Of a stretch of DNA of 64,000 bases, positions 48,309-60,455 are shown piece after piece (position 1 is the first letter of the stretch; each line of letters starts with the position of its first letter). The notes beneath the pieces are model-generated. The model had not been told where the DNA came from. It did not search any database and saw nothing but the letters and a program-made list of their open reading frames with translations. Made by a program: the position numbers and the translations under genes. The stretch is from Escarpia spicata (taxonomy: Eukaryota > Annelida > Polychaeta > Sabellida > Siboglinidae). The stretch lies in NCBI GenBank assembly GCA_963995525.1, contig OZ023210.1:19776184-19840183 (forward strand), read 5' to 3'.

Positions 48309-49837
48309 TTTCGACGTTCACATTTGCTCGACCGTAAACATAAGCGTCGAACCGTTGGCATGCAAACACAACAGCCAACAGTTCTTTCTCTATCTGCGCG
48401 TAACGCTCTTCTGTTGGCGTTAGGGCCCTAGACGCATAGGCCACCGGTTGACCCGCCTGCAACAGCGCCGCTCCTAAACCCGATTGCGATGCATCGCACT
48501 GCAGTGTCACTTCCTCGTCTAGGTTATAGTACCTGAGTACCGGTGTGCTCGTTACTGCCGATTTGATCGCCTCAAACGCCTTCTGTTGTGGTTCGTCCCA
48601 CTGGAAGTCTGTCTCCTTCAATGTCAGCTCACGCAACGCCTTCGTTGTGTCTGACAAGTGCGGCAAGAATTTCGCCAGGTACCGAGTCATTCCTAAGAGA
48701 CGCTGCACTGCCGGAACATCCGTGGGTCTTGGCATCTCTAAGATTGCCCGCACTTTTCTGGGATCCACTTTCAACCCCTCACTAGTCATGACGTGACCGA
48801 TAAAAGGAATCTCAGGTATGCGCAGTTGCATCTTGTTTATGTTTAGTTTAACACCTCTATCCTCGCACCGTTGAACGAAAGCCATCATATTTGTATCATG
48901 ACTGCGATGTGCCTCCGCGATGTTATCTCCGAAACCAACGACTGCAAAATCGTCTGCAATGACTTCGATTCCTGACAGTCCTTCCACGAGTTGGTGCATT
49001 TTTCCGCTGGAACACCTCCGGAGCTGAGCATATGCCAAATGGGAGCCTTTTCCATCTGTACCGGCCGAATGGAGTGTTGAATGTCGTAAGAAACGAGGAC
49101 GGTTCATCCAGCATGACGTGTCAGAACCCGCTGCGAACATCGAGTAGCGAAAACACTTTCACTCCGTGTAGCCGCGTTGCTACGTCCTCAATGGTTGGCA
49201 GAGGATAATGCTCTCGTTCCATGGCTCGATTCAGATCTTTGGGATCCAAACAGATCCTTAGACTTTGCGAGTCTCTTTTCGGCACCACGACCATACTGCT
49301 TATCCACTTGGTGGGCTGTGTCACTGGAGCGATTATCTGCTGTCTCTGTAGATCATCCAACGAGTCTTGCAACCGCGCACGGATTGCCACGGGCACGCGT
49401 CGTGGGGCATGTTGCACCGGATCTACACTCTCGTCCACCTTGATGTGGTATTCACCTTCCATACAGCCGACACCATCGCCGAACACTTTTGGGAATCGCT
49501 CGATCAACGACTCACGATTTATCTGCGTATCATCTTTGCTCACAGAGTACACAGGCGATGCTTGCGTTTCTGGTTGGTTGAGTTCATAATTGTCGTGGTA
49601 TTCTATCAGTTTCATGCCGATGCACGCCTTGCGCCCCAGGATAGGACGGATCTGATCGCTGTCGACGAGTTTACACTCAAGTTTGCAATGAATGTCTCTG
49701 CGTGACACCCGAATCGTGACATGACCCACGACAGCAAGCTTACCCCCACCATACGCCACGATCGATGACGTCACTGGTCTCACGAAACGTCTGTTATAGT
49801 CTTTGGTCGCTTTCTCGTACAGAGACAAAGGAATCAC
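48148..49837 (-). pseudogene. Gypsy protease-RT-RNase H remnant
   Basis: The protease start is broken by a small deletion at the active-site motif near 49853. The RT runs from 49837 (ISSMVVVPKR, RICLDPKDLN, SLLDVRSGF), is cut by an in-frame stop at 49121-49123, continues in the same frame (LPFGICSAPEVFQR), and shifts frame in an A-run near 49010 to reach the catalytic region (VIADDFAVVG). RNase H follows (TLQCDASQSGLGAALLQ, YAQIEKELLAVVFA). Another A-run shift lies near 48280. Confidence 0.9.
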
Positions 49838-50772
49838 GTTGCACTGTGCTCCAGTCTATCTGGAACCGCAGGTAGTTTCCCCGACTCCAGTTTGACGGTG
49901 ACTACCTGTAACGCATCAACCGTCGATATTTCGCTCAGCCTAAAGACCTCTTCCTCATCGTCGACTGCGCGCAGTGATCGAGTCTTAGTCGTATGCCTGC
50001 ATCTGTTCGAAAAATGTCCGATCTGCTGACATTTGAAACACTTTTTATCGAATGCGGAGCAGTTTGTCTCTTCCGTCAAGTCATGTCTCCGCCCGCACTT
50101 CCCGCAGTAACCGGCTGAGGTGCCGTCTCTGCCTCTAACAGCAGGCCCTCGTTGTTGCCAATTGCTCTCTGATTTCACAGCGTGCACTGCCTGATCACCG
50201 TCTGCCATTATCTTCATCTGAGTGGCCTTGCTTTCGGCTGCCCTGCAGATTTCATCCGTTTTCTCTAACGTCAGGTTAGTCTCCCTCAGCAACCGCTCTC
50301 TAACTTTATTGTCTGTGATACCGAAGAGCAACCTGTCCCTGAGGATTTCTTTTGGGGTAATCACATCAAATTGGCAGGATTCTGACAACTTTCGTAGTGC
50401 CGTTCTGTAGTGTTCGTATGGCTCGCCGGGTTCCTGTTGTCGCTTGTTGAAAACGAATCTCTCAAACGGTACATTTTTCGTCGGTTGACAGTACTGGGCA
50501 AACTTCTCCAATACTGGCCCAATCCGCTGTTCGTCGCCGTCTGTTGTCCACTCCCTGAACGTAGAGAACACCTCCCGCGCATCTTCCCCAATGACTGTTA
50601 GAAGGGTGGCGACCTGCACCGGCTCTGGTTTGTTAGCCAGTTCAGTGGCTAGGGCATAGTTCGACCATGCACTGTGGAATTTTCGCAATTTTTCAGCCGC
50701 ATTGACGTCATTTATTTCTAACGACTGCGGCGGCGGTAATGCGAAACTCGCTGCCATTATTGCCCACTTCAC
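49834..50772 (-). CDS. Gypsy Gag
   Basis: A 312-residue open frame on the minus strand. The N-terminal half is a capsid-like helical region (FSTFREWTTDG, FNKRQQEPGEPYEHYRTALR). The C-terminal part carries a CCHC zinc knuckle (CFKCQQIGHFSNRC) preceded by an extra Cys-rich motif (YCGKCGRRHD). The frame closes where a decayed protease frame begins, so gag and pol were probably one reading frame before small indels. This is the only uninterrupted Gypsy gene here. Confidence 0.88.
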   Translation of the reverse strand: MKWAIMAASFALPPPQSLEINDVNAAEKLRKFHSAWSNYALATELANKPEPVQVATLLTVIGEDAREVFSTFREWTTDGDEQRIGPVLEKFAQYCQPTKNVPFERFVFNKRQQEPGEPYEHYRTALRKLSESCQFDVITPKEILRDRLLFGITDNKVRERLLRETNLTLEKTDEICRAAESKATQMKIMADGDQAVHAVKSESNWQQRGPAVRGRDGTSAGYCGKCGRRHDLTEETNCSAFDKKCFKCQQIGHFSNRCRHTTKTRSLRAVDDEEEVFRLSEISTVDALQVVTVKLESGKLPAVPDRLEHSAT

Positions 50773-50869
50773 TCAACATGCGACTTTATTGTTTTTGTTA
50801 CGGCGTTTTGTTCTGAATAACCGAGTACACAGTTCAACAATGACTCGATTAAAAACACCGCTGCCATCA

Positions 50870-50996
50870 TGTAACGAAACTCGCTGTTTGTATTGGTAAT
50901 AAATCACATTTTATCGAGTACTGAACCTGATGCCATCGGTGCTGAGTAACCAGGGGATCGATCCTCTGACATCTGCCTCATATACGTATTGTCACA
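50870..50996 (-). repeat. Gypsy 5' LTR
   Basis: 127 bp; pairs with 46970-47096. The adjacent internal sequence carries the PBS-like motif. Confidence 0.92.
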
Positions 50997-51239
50997 GAGG
51001 CTACGTGTATATTGCGGATTATACAAGTTTCTGCCAATTCACAAGACTCACATCTGTATACATGTTTTATGAATGCACAAGGAGGATATTAGACTACGTG
51101 GTTTTAGCAAGTGTGTGTGTATTTTTAATATTTTTACAGACTTACATTTTACTTTTGTGATTGCACCTGTGTGACATTGACAAACTGGTGATCGATGATA
51201 TGTAACCCAGGTAAAAAGAACACTCCATCCGGAAATCAC

Positions 51240-51886
51240 GGCATAACTTCAACAAAAACACCGCTGCTGCTGTCTGATCACCTATGGATGGAATGTGTCG
51301 TCGAGTTGGAGAAACCGGTCGTTCTGCGGGAAACGATTACATATCGCATCAACGACGTTCGCGTGTGGATGGTCAATAATCGACTAAAGGTGAATGATAA
51401 CAAAACGGTCGCACTTGTGTTAGCAACACGAAACAATCAAGCGAAACACAAAAATTTGATCAAAATTGGCGACTGCGACATAACGCCAAGTCCTATTGCC
51501 AGAAACATCGGCGTTGTATTCGACTCGAAAATGTCGATGGTCAGTCATGTAAAGCACATGTGCTGCGTAGCCTACTATCATCTGAGGAACATTGCGACGA
51601 TCCGATCGTGCGTAACACAGAAAGCCCGTCTTATGTACTCTCTTGTTATATCGAGAATTGACTATGCGAACTCTGCTATATGACATCCCCGACTGCCTAA
51701 TCAACAAGCTGCAGAGCGCAAAATGCTGCCGCTCGGCTGGTGGTCCGCTGCCACAGATGGGACCATATCACACCGGTACTCAAGAAAATTCACTTCCAAG
51801 CAAGATGAAGACAACCTGTTGCCTTGTGACTTTCAAAAGACTTTGAAAACCCATCTTTTCCGGGTTGCTTACGCAATTAGTTTTTA
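51240..51886 (+). pseudogene. LINE fragment (CR1/Jockey-like RT C-terminus)
   Basis: Reads as the part of a non-LTR RT that follows the YADD motif (INDVRVWMVNNRLKVNDNKT, NIGVVFDSKMSM, VTQKARLMYSLVISRIDYAN), then an internal deletion and shift, then the C-terminal end (TLKTHLFRVAYAISF with stop near 51886). 5'-truncated and dead. Confidence 0.85.
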
Positions 51887-52127
51887 ATGCCATCATAAAC
51901 ATGGGTGTACGAAAAATGTTGATATTGTTCCGAAAGACGCTTCCATGCTTCCAAAAAATAACGTTACAAAATTTTCATCTTCACTGTAGTTGTGGGTTTT
52001 ATCGTGATTTTATCTAGATCAATCATTCACTCACCATGGTCATCCAATCCTGACCGTATGATTCCTAAGGAGTGTTGGCCAGTATTCAACCAAAACCAAG
52101 ACTCAGTCAATCGGGCCGTCCATCAGG

Positions 52128-52146
52128 CCACCAATTAATCAATCAG

Positions 52147-52185
<39 letters not shown>

Positions 52186-52262
52186 GCCAGTCAGTCAGTC
52201 AATCAATCAATAAATCCACCGACCAACCAATCAATCAACCAATTCAACCAACCAGTCAATAA
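52128..52262 (-). repeat. (AATC)n tail of a minus-strand LINE
   Basis: About 30 units of aatc/agtc/aacc variants. On the minus strand it follows ctgaaataaag, so it looks like the 3' microsatellite tail of the LINE at 52128-54235. Confidence 0.8.
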
Positions 52263-52713
52263 TTCTTTATTTCAGATAAAGCATACATACAAATGTAAAC
52301 AAGTTTACTACAAGAGTGTACACATTGATCGTATGTGTAAGGTGTAAACATCGCTGTATTTAATATAATTCTAAGTAATTATTAAAGTTAGTTTCGAATC
52401 AAATTTATTTATACACCATGTATATATATATATTAATATATATATATAGATATTTGCAAAGCAGATTCAGGGGTGTTTACAAACTAAAACATGATGTAAG
52501 AATACATTACGTAGTCGTTATAATATTACAATACATGTGTTACATTATGCTAACACAACTACACATTTCGATTATTATGTAGGCCATGTATAACATTAAT
52601 ATGTATATATGCATGTATTTAAAGGACAATAAATTACGAAAAAGCATAATTAAAGAGAAAGATTTTCAGGTCTCTCCTAAAATGTCCAGAGTCACGTTGG
52701 TTTCTTAGCTCTA

Positions 52714-54092
52714 CAGTCATTTGCAAAAGTTTAAGACCTGGCACGATTTGTAAGCATTTTACGGTATGGCATCAGATTGCATCAGATAATGTCTGGATTG
52801 CATCATCCTATTTGAGCCTTGAAGCAATACGCCTTGTCAGTATTTCCAGGTCATTTGTTTGCTGCTGTCAGTATCGATTAGGTGTTTTTTAGTTTTGTCT
52901 TCATCCCTGAAATGGACAAAAAATTGTCTTTGACAGAGGTTCTAAGGGCACAAATAGTGACTCTACATGGAGAAGGATATACGGAAAGAGACATTAGTGC
53001 TAAATTACGTTATTTCAAGACAGCCGTGCACAACGCCACCGTCAAATTCAATACTGATAGCACTTGACAGTAAAAGGAGTGGTCGTCCACGGAATACTAC
53101 ACTCAGGGATGACCACGCAATGAGACGCATCGTGATGCGCTCGCCAATGAGCTCATGCAAGAAAATTCGGGCTGCTTTACGCTTAAAAGATACGGAAATA
53201 ACTCTCAGTACTGTTTCGAGACGTCGCAGCAAGGAATTTGGGCTCAAGTCCCGCAAGCCGGCCCGGAAGCCACGCCTGACACCTGTGATGAAAAAAAGAG
53301 ACTGGACTTTGCCAGACGACATCGCCACTGGACTCTCACGCAGTGGAAGAAAGTGTTGTTCTCAGATGAATCGACCATGCAACAGTTTATACCTCGCAAG
53401 AGGCACGTTAGGCGGCCAGTAAGTAAGCGATTTGATGAGAAATATACAGCAGCCACAATGAAACACCCGCCAAGTCAGAGGATTTGGGGTGCCATGTCAT
53501 GTTTTGGTCCTTCTGGTCTGTATTTTATTCTATCTAACACCACTATGGATGGACCTAGGTACGTGGAGTTGCTGAAGGAGAAGCTGAAACTGCATATGAA
53601 CATCCACAAATGTACCATTTTCATGCAAGATGGCGCTCCTTGTCACCGATCCAAGGTAGCCACTGATTTCCTCAAGAAGAACAAAATCTCCGTGCTGGAA
53701 AGGCCTGGGAACAGCCCAGATCTAAATCCCATTGAGAACCTGTGGACTATAATGAAGGATAAGGTGGCAGGCAAACAACCATCAAGCGCTCAAAACAAGC
53801 TATCAAGGACGTTTGGGTCACCGAAATCACCCAGGGCCAGGAGTACTGCGAATCTCTGGATTCTAGCATGCCACGTCGCACCCAGGCGGTCATTGACAGC
53901 AAAGGAGGCCACACTAAATACTGAAAAGTAGAGACATTGACACTTTTGGACAACATAAAGTTTCATATTATGTTGTACTACGTTTATTTGGCGAAATAAA
54001 ATTATATAATGTTATGTGAAGGCCAAAAAATCATAGTTTTGTCAAATTTCTTCAAAAAATCGTGCCTGGTCTTAACCTTTTTCAAATGACTA
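52714..54092 (+). mobile_element. Tc1/mariner transposon, 1379 bp
   Basis: Inverted repeats of about 40 bp (cagtcatttgcaaaagttta onward, against …cttaacctttttcaaatgacta) flanked by TA (52712-52713 and 54093-54094). Contains a transposase frame broken by indels. Size and ends are typical of Tc1. Confidence 0.92.
52912..53930 (+). pseudogene. Tc1-like transposase, frameshifted
   Basis: Starts MDKKLSLTEVLRAQIVTLHG (HTH region), shifts frame near 53050, and shifts again near 53290. The catalytic part then reads in one frame from 53155 onward: LFSDES (first D), FMQDGAPCHRS (second D), PGNSPDLNPIENLW (E). The C-terminus also looks altered after 53790. Members of the family cut and paste at TA; this copy cannot make a full protein. 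Confidence 0.9.
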
Positions 54093-54391
54093 TAGTGGAA
54101 GAGAGTTCCAAAGGGTGGGACCTGCACATGAAAATGCGCGTCGACCGAACCGTTCCAGGTTAACTCTAGGAACAACCATGAGAAACTGGTCGGCCGAGCG
54201 AAGAATACGACAGGGAACATATGCAGATCTAACACATATGAGAATTATCAGTTATAATTGTAGAGGATTACCTAACCACCCAGATAAGATTTATCAACGT
54301 CCATGTGTGGACGTAATACTGAATAACAACGATGTGGATGTAATCTGTCTACAAGATACATGTTATAGTAGACAAGATCTAGCCTCTTTAA

Positions 54392-57300
54392 GGGGACACG
54401 ACACCCTGGATTTCCCATTTCTGTGGTCCAAAAATATATTTTTGGCGAATTTCCAGTTTCGAGATATTCGTATAATAAAGTTATCTAACTTTCAATATGT
54501 GCACGTTGTCACTATGACTGAATACGATAAATGCAATAAAAACATGATTTAGCAGGAGCCCTACTATCTTGTTTCTTTTGTTTATGTGCAATGAAGCAGC
54601 GCCGATCGAAAAATCGCTTGTTTTCGATCGCGTGTACTTTCCGCCATCTTGAAGCTTTGTTGACATGTCGCATACCACCAGACAGCTTCACTATCGCACT
54701 GCATCGTGGTTCCACTGGCTATCTAGCATATTCGGCTGTTTCCGAGATATTCCGGTTAGAATGACCCCAATCTAACCGTATCAACCGACCCAAACCCGCC
54801 CATCTACGGCAGTGATTGGATAGAATGGCGCACGTGACTGGATACGCATGCGCTGATCGGTCAAGTGCGCGAACTCGGCTCAGTTTGTTTACAATCGCCA
54901 TCGTTCTACGCCATTTATTCGCCGCTATTATAAAAGATATTCTACGCACGACACCATGTCGGATGGTAGGAAGAAGCACATCGCTACTTTTGGGAAGGGT
55001 CGAAAGCGCAGGCGACTGCAACTGAGGCTTGCACGGGCTCCATCGACGGCCACAGTGGCGGCGGCAGCAGTTTCTCCGGTCGAAGGCAAAGGATCCGACT
55101 CGGACAGTGACGCGAGCGACACCCGTCAGTCTCCTGTCAGCCAGGTATTATTCATTTTTACTTTTGGCTGACATTTCATGTGCACGTACATTTTTATCAC
55201 ATTATATTTGGCTAATGTACCCAGGCTATGAATACAAATGACTTACCATGTCATAAAAATAATACTGCTAATTTCAATGGTGAATGGAATTACAAGTTTG
55301 CTGGCAGGCAGGCTAGGCTAGAATTATTCTTGTAATTTATAGTACAGCCATATACTAGCTTTATGTCACACCAATGACCTGTTATATAGGCTGTTATAAA
55401 ATGCAGGAATATTTGGAAAATCACACTTGTTTATAACTTGAGGAAACTGCAAAACAAATAATGTATTTTCAAATATAGTATTTACTGTGAACTGAATATT
55501 ATATATTTATCAACTATTATGTTATTATAATATATAATTTGTTCGCAGGTTACTGAACCCCAGCCATCAACTTCGGCAACAGAAAAGAAGTTCTCCTTCA
55601 GGACGACTTTTCGAGATGATGGCAGCGACACTGAGGATGCGCCCGAGACAGCGAGTGACATCACGACTGTCATCACTCGATCGAGCATGCTGTCAACACT
55701 CGTGAAAGGTCTGCTGTGTCTGGAGTGTGGTGCAGCGTCGTTGGTGATCCGTGTCACCGACCACCGACTTGGCCTCGTTGCAGCGATGGAGACTGTGTGC
55801 ACAGAGTGTGACACCGTGCTCAACTCCACCCTCACGTCTGACCGCATCGAGGGGTCAACTGCAGGGAACGTGCCTTTCTCCGTTGTGCGCCAGGCAGTAG
55901 CTGCATCGATGGACATGGGAGTTGGCCATGCGGGGTTGGTGAAGTTGTGTAGATTTCTCGACATGAAGCCTCTGACACACACCTCCTTCACCAAACACAC
56001 ACATGCCATTTGCGACGCCAACAAGGTTGTCGTGACCCGGATGCTCGACGATGCTGCCAGCGTTGTCCGTCGCGTCTACCGGGACATCGACTCGTCGATC
56101 GGGGAAGATGACGTCATCGACTTGACCGTCAGCTACGATGGGTCGTGGATGACCCGTGGTCACAAGTCGCATTACGGGATCGGCTGTGTCGTCGAGGTGA
56201 TCACGGGCCTGGTGATTGACCTCCAGGTGATGTCGTTGTACTGCCAACGTTGTGCGTACGCAAGCACCCGACACGGCGGCATGAACACAGCAATGTTCAA
56301 GGACTGGTTTACGACACACGAGCCAGAGTGCAACCGCAACTACGAGGGGGCGTCGGGCGGCATGGAGGTGAAGGCTGCGGAGCTGCTGTGGACCCGCTCC
56401 ACCAACCGGAACTTCCGCTACACAACCATGCTCGCCGACGGAGACGCCAGGACCTTCAACCACCTCACCAGCTTGCGTGTGTATGGCGACGTGGAAGTAC
56501 AGAAGGAAGAGTGCGTCAACCACGTCGCCAAACGACTCGGCACGGCACTGCGCAAGTTGGCGGCATCGGGGAAGAAGGCTGGCGTCACCCTCGGAGGCCG
56601 GGGCTTCGGGAAATTGACGCAGGCCACAATCAACAAGCTCACTGCCTACTATGGGAAGGCAGTGCGAGCCCACCCCCATGATGTCGACGGGATGCGGGAT
56701 GCGATCTTGGCGACTTTCGACCACGCCGTCTCCAATGACGAGAGGCCCCAGCACGACCGCTGCCCGGTGGGAGCTGACAGCTGGTGCTTCTACCAGAAGG
56801 CACTCGCCACCGGGCAGGAACCAGGCCCACACCGGACGAATGTGGGTACGCCGCTTGCACCCGACGTCGCTGAGCATGTCAAGGACGTCTACACCCGGCT
56901 GGCCCATGTAGACCTCCTCAAGCGCTGCACGCTGGGGAAGACGCAGAATGCAAATGAAAGCATCCACTCAGTGGTGTGGCACAAGTGCCCAAAGACGAGC
57001 TTCGTTGGACTAGAGCGCGTTGTCTCCGCCACCTGCAGCGCAGTCTCGGTATTCAACGCTGGCATCGAGGTGACAATGAGGAACCTCTGTGAGGTGATGC
57101 AGGTGCCAACAGGTGCCCACTTGTTGGCATCTGCAGAGAAGGCCGACCGACAACGCCTCAGTCAGGCTAAGCGCCAGGCTATGTCAGCGTCGAAGGAGGC
57201 TAGGCAAACCAGGCATATTGCAAGGACACGGGCGGCGGAATCTGCACCGACTAACTATGGTGATGGGATGTTTTAGGTTCCAGCAGAACAGAACAGTGCA

Positions 57301-58051
57301 CATAGAATTATAATGAACTGTGAACATTACATCAAGTGACATTTTTTCAAATATAATTCTTATTTGTGCTTCACAAAGTATATGTTTGATAACATTTTTA
57401 CTTTTCAGTCTATAATCTTGTACTTTACATCCTCAGAAAGAACATAACTTGGAGGACATATGTGTGTAATTTCAGGTCTCTGTGCCTATTTGTTGTTATA
57501 CAATTCATTGTTGAAATGTTCACAAACTTTGACGTCGTTTTTCTACAATACAATTATTTCACTGAACTGACTTCTCTTATTGCGTAGATCTCGGCTATTT
57601 CCCAACCGAATCCTTTGAAATTTTCAGAACTTCTCCATAATATTGCTCTCCATGTTATAACATTGAGAAATGGACAAAATATTGCAAGACAAAAATTCTA
57701 CCACACAAAATGTTCATATTTTGTTTGAAATTTTGTAACAAGAATTTCGTAAAATCGTATAAAAAAATATAAAAAAACAATCAGCAAAAACTCGACGTTA
57801 TAACATGCAGGTGTATCTTAGTTATATGCCCACAAAGTTGCAGTGAATTTGGCCAGCCCATTATGTAGATCTAGGCTTTCAGCTGGTACCATTGAAATTT
57901 TAAATGGCCGCCCCGATAAGGGTCAAAAGGGGGTCCAAAAAAATTAAAAAAATTATCCACATTCCTTTTGTAATATAATAAAAACTGTCCTAAAATTTCA
58001 GCAAGCTGTCCTAAGAAATAAGAAAAATTCAATTCAGGGTGTTGTGTCCCC
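54392..58051 (+). mobile_element. TTAA-flanked DNA transposon (Kolobok/T2-like), apparently intact
   Basis: Inverted ends ggggacacgacaccctggat and (reverse of the right end) ggggacacaacaccctgaat match at 18 of 20 positions. Exact TTAA duplications lie at 54388-54391 and 58052-58055, and removing the element with one TTAA restores an open LINE endonuclease reading frame. It encodes one two-exon transposase. TTAA targets occur in piggyBac, Kolobok/T2 and Sola3. The GGGG-type end and the transposase type favour Kolobok/T2 over piggyBac, but this is inference. Coding DNA is clearly more GC-rich than the surroundings. Confidence 0.9.
54956..57276 (+). CDS. Transposase with Mutator-like domain (638 aa, two exons)
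   Basis: Exon 1 54956-55144 (63 codons) and exon 2 55549-57276 (575 codons plus stop) join in phase 0 across a gtatta...ttcgcag intron. Residues 1-63 are basic with RKRRR, then Asp/Ser-rich. Exon 2 begins with a low-complexity acidic linker, then paired Cys motifs (CLECG at about 120, CTECD at about 147). Candidate catalytic residues are the D of YDGSW (about 260), the D of ADGDARTF (about 360) and the E of QNANES (about 533), with CQRC...H...HEPEC metal-type residues between the first two. The motif set (YDGSWMTRG, GDGD-type, KEECVNHVAKRLG, GKTQNANES) is that of the animal Mutator-like transposase domain family. No stop or frameshift was seen. The first exon is predicted from splice signals only. 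Confidence 0.87.
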
Positions 58052-58730
58052 TTAAATACTTTACATCAGAAGTTCCATGGAATAGGGGTAGCCACTGTGG
58101 ATTATACAGATGGTTTACGACGGGGCCACATTCCAGGTGGTGTAGCTATTATGTGGAGATGCTTCCTTAATAAAAAATGTAACGCCAATTAACTTTAATG
58201 TTGATTGGATCACTGGTGTTCAGTTTGGTAGCCAGGTTTATGTTATTATGTGTGTATATATGCCTTTTGATTCATATGAAAATGAAGATATTTATTCAGA
58301 GAACTTTGGTATAATCAAAGCTATTATTGATGACCTAGATTATACATGCATATCTATTGTGGGAGATTGGAACTCTGATATTAGTGACAATGGATCTTCA
58401 TTTCGTAATCATTTAAGAAGCTTTTGTGCTCAAAACAACTTCATATTATCTAGTGAGTCGTATCTCACCAGTGATACGTTTACTCATTACAGTGAAGCTT
58501 TGCATACCACATCTTGGCTAGATCATTGTATTTCTACAAGAGGTGCAAATGATATGATAAAAAGTACGAAGGCATATGGAACACCCTTAGTGCTGCAGAT
58601 CATTTCCCCATGTGTATTGATGTGTCCATAGAGAGTATACAAGAGGTGGACAACTCGACTAGTAGCAAGTCGCACCGACTTGCATGGGATAAAGTTACTC
58701 ATGAAGGTAACATTGAACATTGTACATTAA

Positions 58731-59445
58731 GGTAGGTAGTATGGATTCCACCAAAAATCTTTAGTTTTCAACACAGATCAACCATATTTGGTATGTAGAT
58801 ACATACCAACATAGTTAAGGTTTTTTCATGTTTCGCATAAATTATGCAAATTAGGTATCCAATATGGCTGCCATAATAGGGAAAATTAGGTATTTGTTGC
58901 TGCGCTCTAACCAAAAACGTATTCATGTTACAAGCTTGTAATTTGGCACAGGGATTACTGTTCTGCATATCTACGCATGAATATCACAGAAATCAGATAT
59001 GTTGTGTAGTTTCCGTGAAAAAAGATTTTTTTGTCGAAAAAACCTATTTTGTTTAACTTTTTCACATAATTAACGCCTATAATTCAGAAACCATTAAATA
59101 TATTATGATTTCTTTTAATTCATGCAATAGATATACTCATTAGGCACTGCGATGCAAAATTTTGTGCAGTTATACCCAGTATTTATTCTACTAGAGCGCA
59201 GCAACTTTAAGTACTCACAGCAAAAATGGTATTCCGAGAAAACGATGATAATCATAAGGTAATTTTTATAACCAAATTCTGCCAAAAGCCATCCGAAGAA
59301 ACCTCAATATTGTCACTTTTTATTACTTTTTCAACTAATATACTAACTGCATATTGAGGTAAGGATATGAAAGTACATAAATAGAAAAGAAAGTCCTTTT
59401 CCAAAAAAATGTCAAAAATCACTTTTTGAATCCATACTACCTACC
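58731..59445. mobile_element. 715-bp TTAA MITE
   Basis: Perfect inverted ends ggtaggtagtatggattc / gaatccatactacctacc, flanked by TTAA at 58727-58730 and 59446-59449. No coding capacity. Inserted into the same dead LINE as the intact TTAA transposon, but its ends differ from that element's, so it was mobilised by another family. Confidence 0.92.
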
Positions 59446-60455
59446 TTAACTGATCTCAGTATGCAAAATATACATATACCATATGAAGCCATATCTTGCA
59501 AGGATGTGAACTGTACAAATTAATATCACAGAGAAGAGATAAACAAGTGCTAGGTGACATTATTGAGGCTACGTGCAATGTTAGTGATTATATATTATAC
59601 AAGTATTGGTGCTGTTAAGGGGCGACCAGGTTGGAATGACTATACTGGAGAGCTTCACACTGAGGCAAGGCAAAGCTTCCTCACGTGGGTTGAAGCTGGA
59701 AAGCTTAAACATAGCACAGTCACAGAGTTTGATTATATTAAATAATCGAGAGCCAGATTTAAGCATGGGCTAAGGTTTTTAAAACAACGTAAAACCAACT
59801 AATTAATAACTCCTTAGCCACAAAACTTCAAGATGGTAGGCTGGATATATTTTGGAAAGAAATTAATCGTATGAATAATTGTAAAGTACCCTTGCCAAAT
59901 AGTATTGATGGGGTAACAGTTGCTGATAATATTACTGAACTATGGCGGAGTCACTTTAATAAGTTATTTAATTGTGTATATGATAATGATATAAAGTCCT
60001 TACAATACGATGCTACATACACTAACAATACATGTGTTACTGTTAATGGTATTGAATGTGTCATTGGGTAGTTAGACAAAAATAAATCATGTGCCAATGA
60101 TGGTGTTTATGCTGAACATCTAATGTATTGTTGCAGACGGGTATTGCCACTATTAGTTATGTGTATGTCTACCTTTCTTGTACATGGCTTCCTACCCGAC
60201 TCTATGACTATGTTGTCAGTGGTACTTGTATCTGTTATCAAAGATAAACATGGTAAAATCAATGATCGTGATAACTACAGACCGACTGCTCTAGCCAGTG
60301 TAATATAAAAAATACAGGAAATCGAATGTCATCCTTTCTAATAACTAGTTGTAACCAGTTTGGCTTTAAGAGTAAGCTGGGTACTTACATGTGCATATAT
60401 ATGTCGTAAAGGAGATTGTTGATAATTATAAATGTCTAAATGGGTTTATGTCAGG

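Larger units (their letters stand above)
46970..50996 (-). mobile_element. Decayed Gypsy-type LTR retrotransposon
   Basis: Two 127-bp direct repeats (46970-47096 and 50870-50996) differ at two positions and carry TG...CA ends. A polypurine tract (agaggagaga on the minus strand) abuts the 3' LTR, and a primer-binding-site-like tggcagcggtg (minus strand, 50856-50866) lies next to the 5' LTR. The order gag, protease, RT, RNase H, integrase is that of Gypsy/Metaviridae. Five-base flanks (gtgac, gaggc) do not match, so no target duplication is evident. Confidence 0.93.
52128..54235 (-). mobile_element. 5'-truncated minus-strand LINE split by a Tc1 element
   Basis: Joining 54235-54093 to 52711 across the Tc1 insertion gives an open C-terminal LINE reading on the minus strand (FGRRAFSCAGPTLWNSLP, then LELRNQRDSGHFRRDLKIF), followed by a 3' UTR and the tetranucleotide tail. 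The reading is interrupted precisely at the TA where the Tc1 element sits. Confidence 0.8.

Noticed and set aside
46965..51001. Five-base target duplication for the Gypsy element
   Set aside because: The flanks gtgac and gaggc differ; the shared ctacgtg nearby is not at the LTR edge on the right side.
55855..56967. 370-codon antisense ORF
   Set aside because: It is the shadow of the GC-rich transposase exon, whose sense frame is longer and has family motifs.
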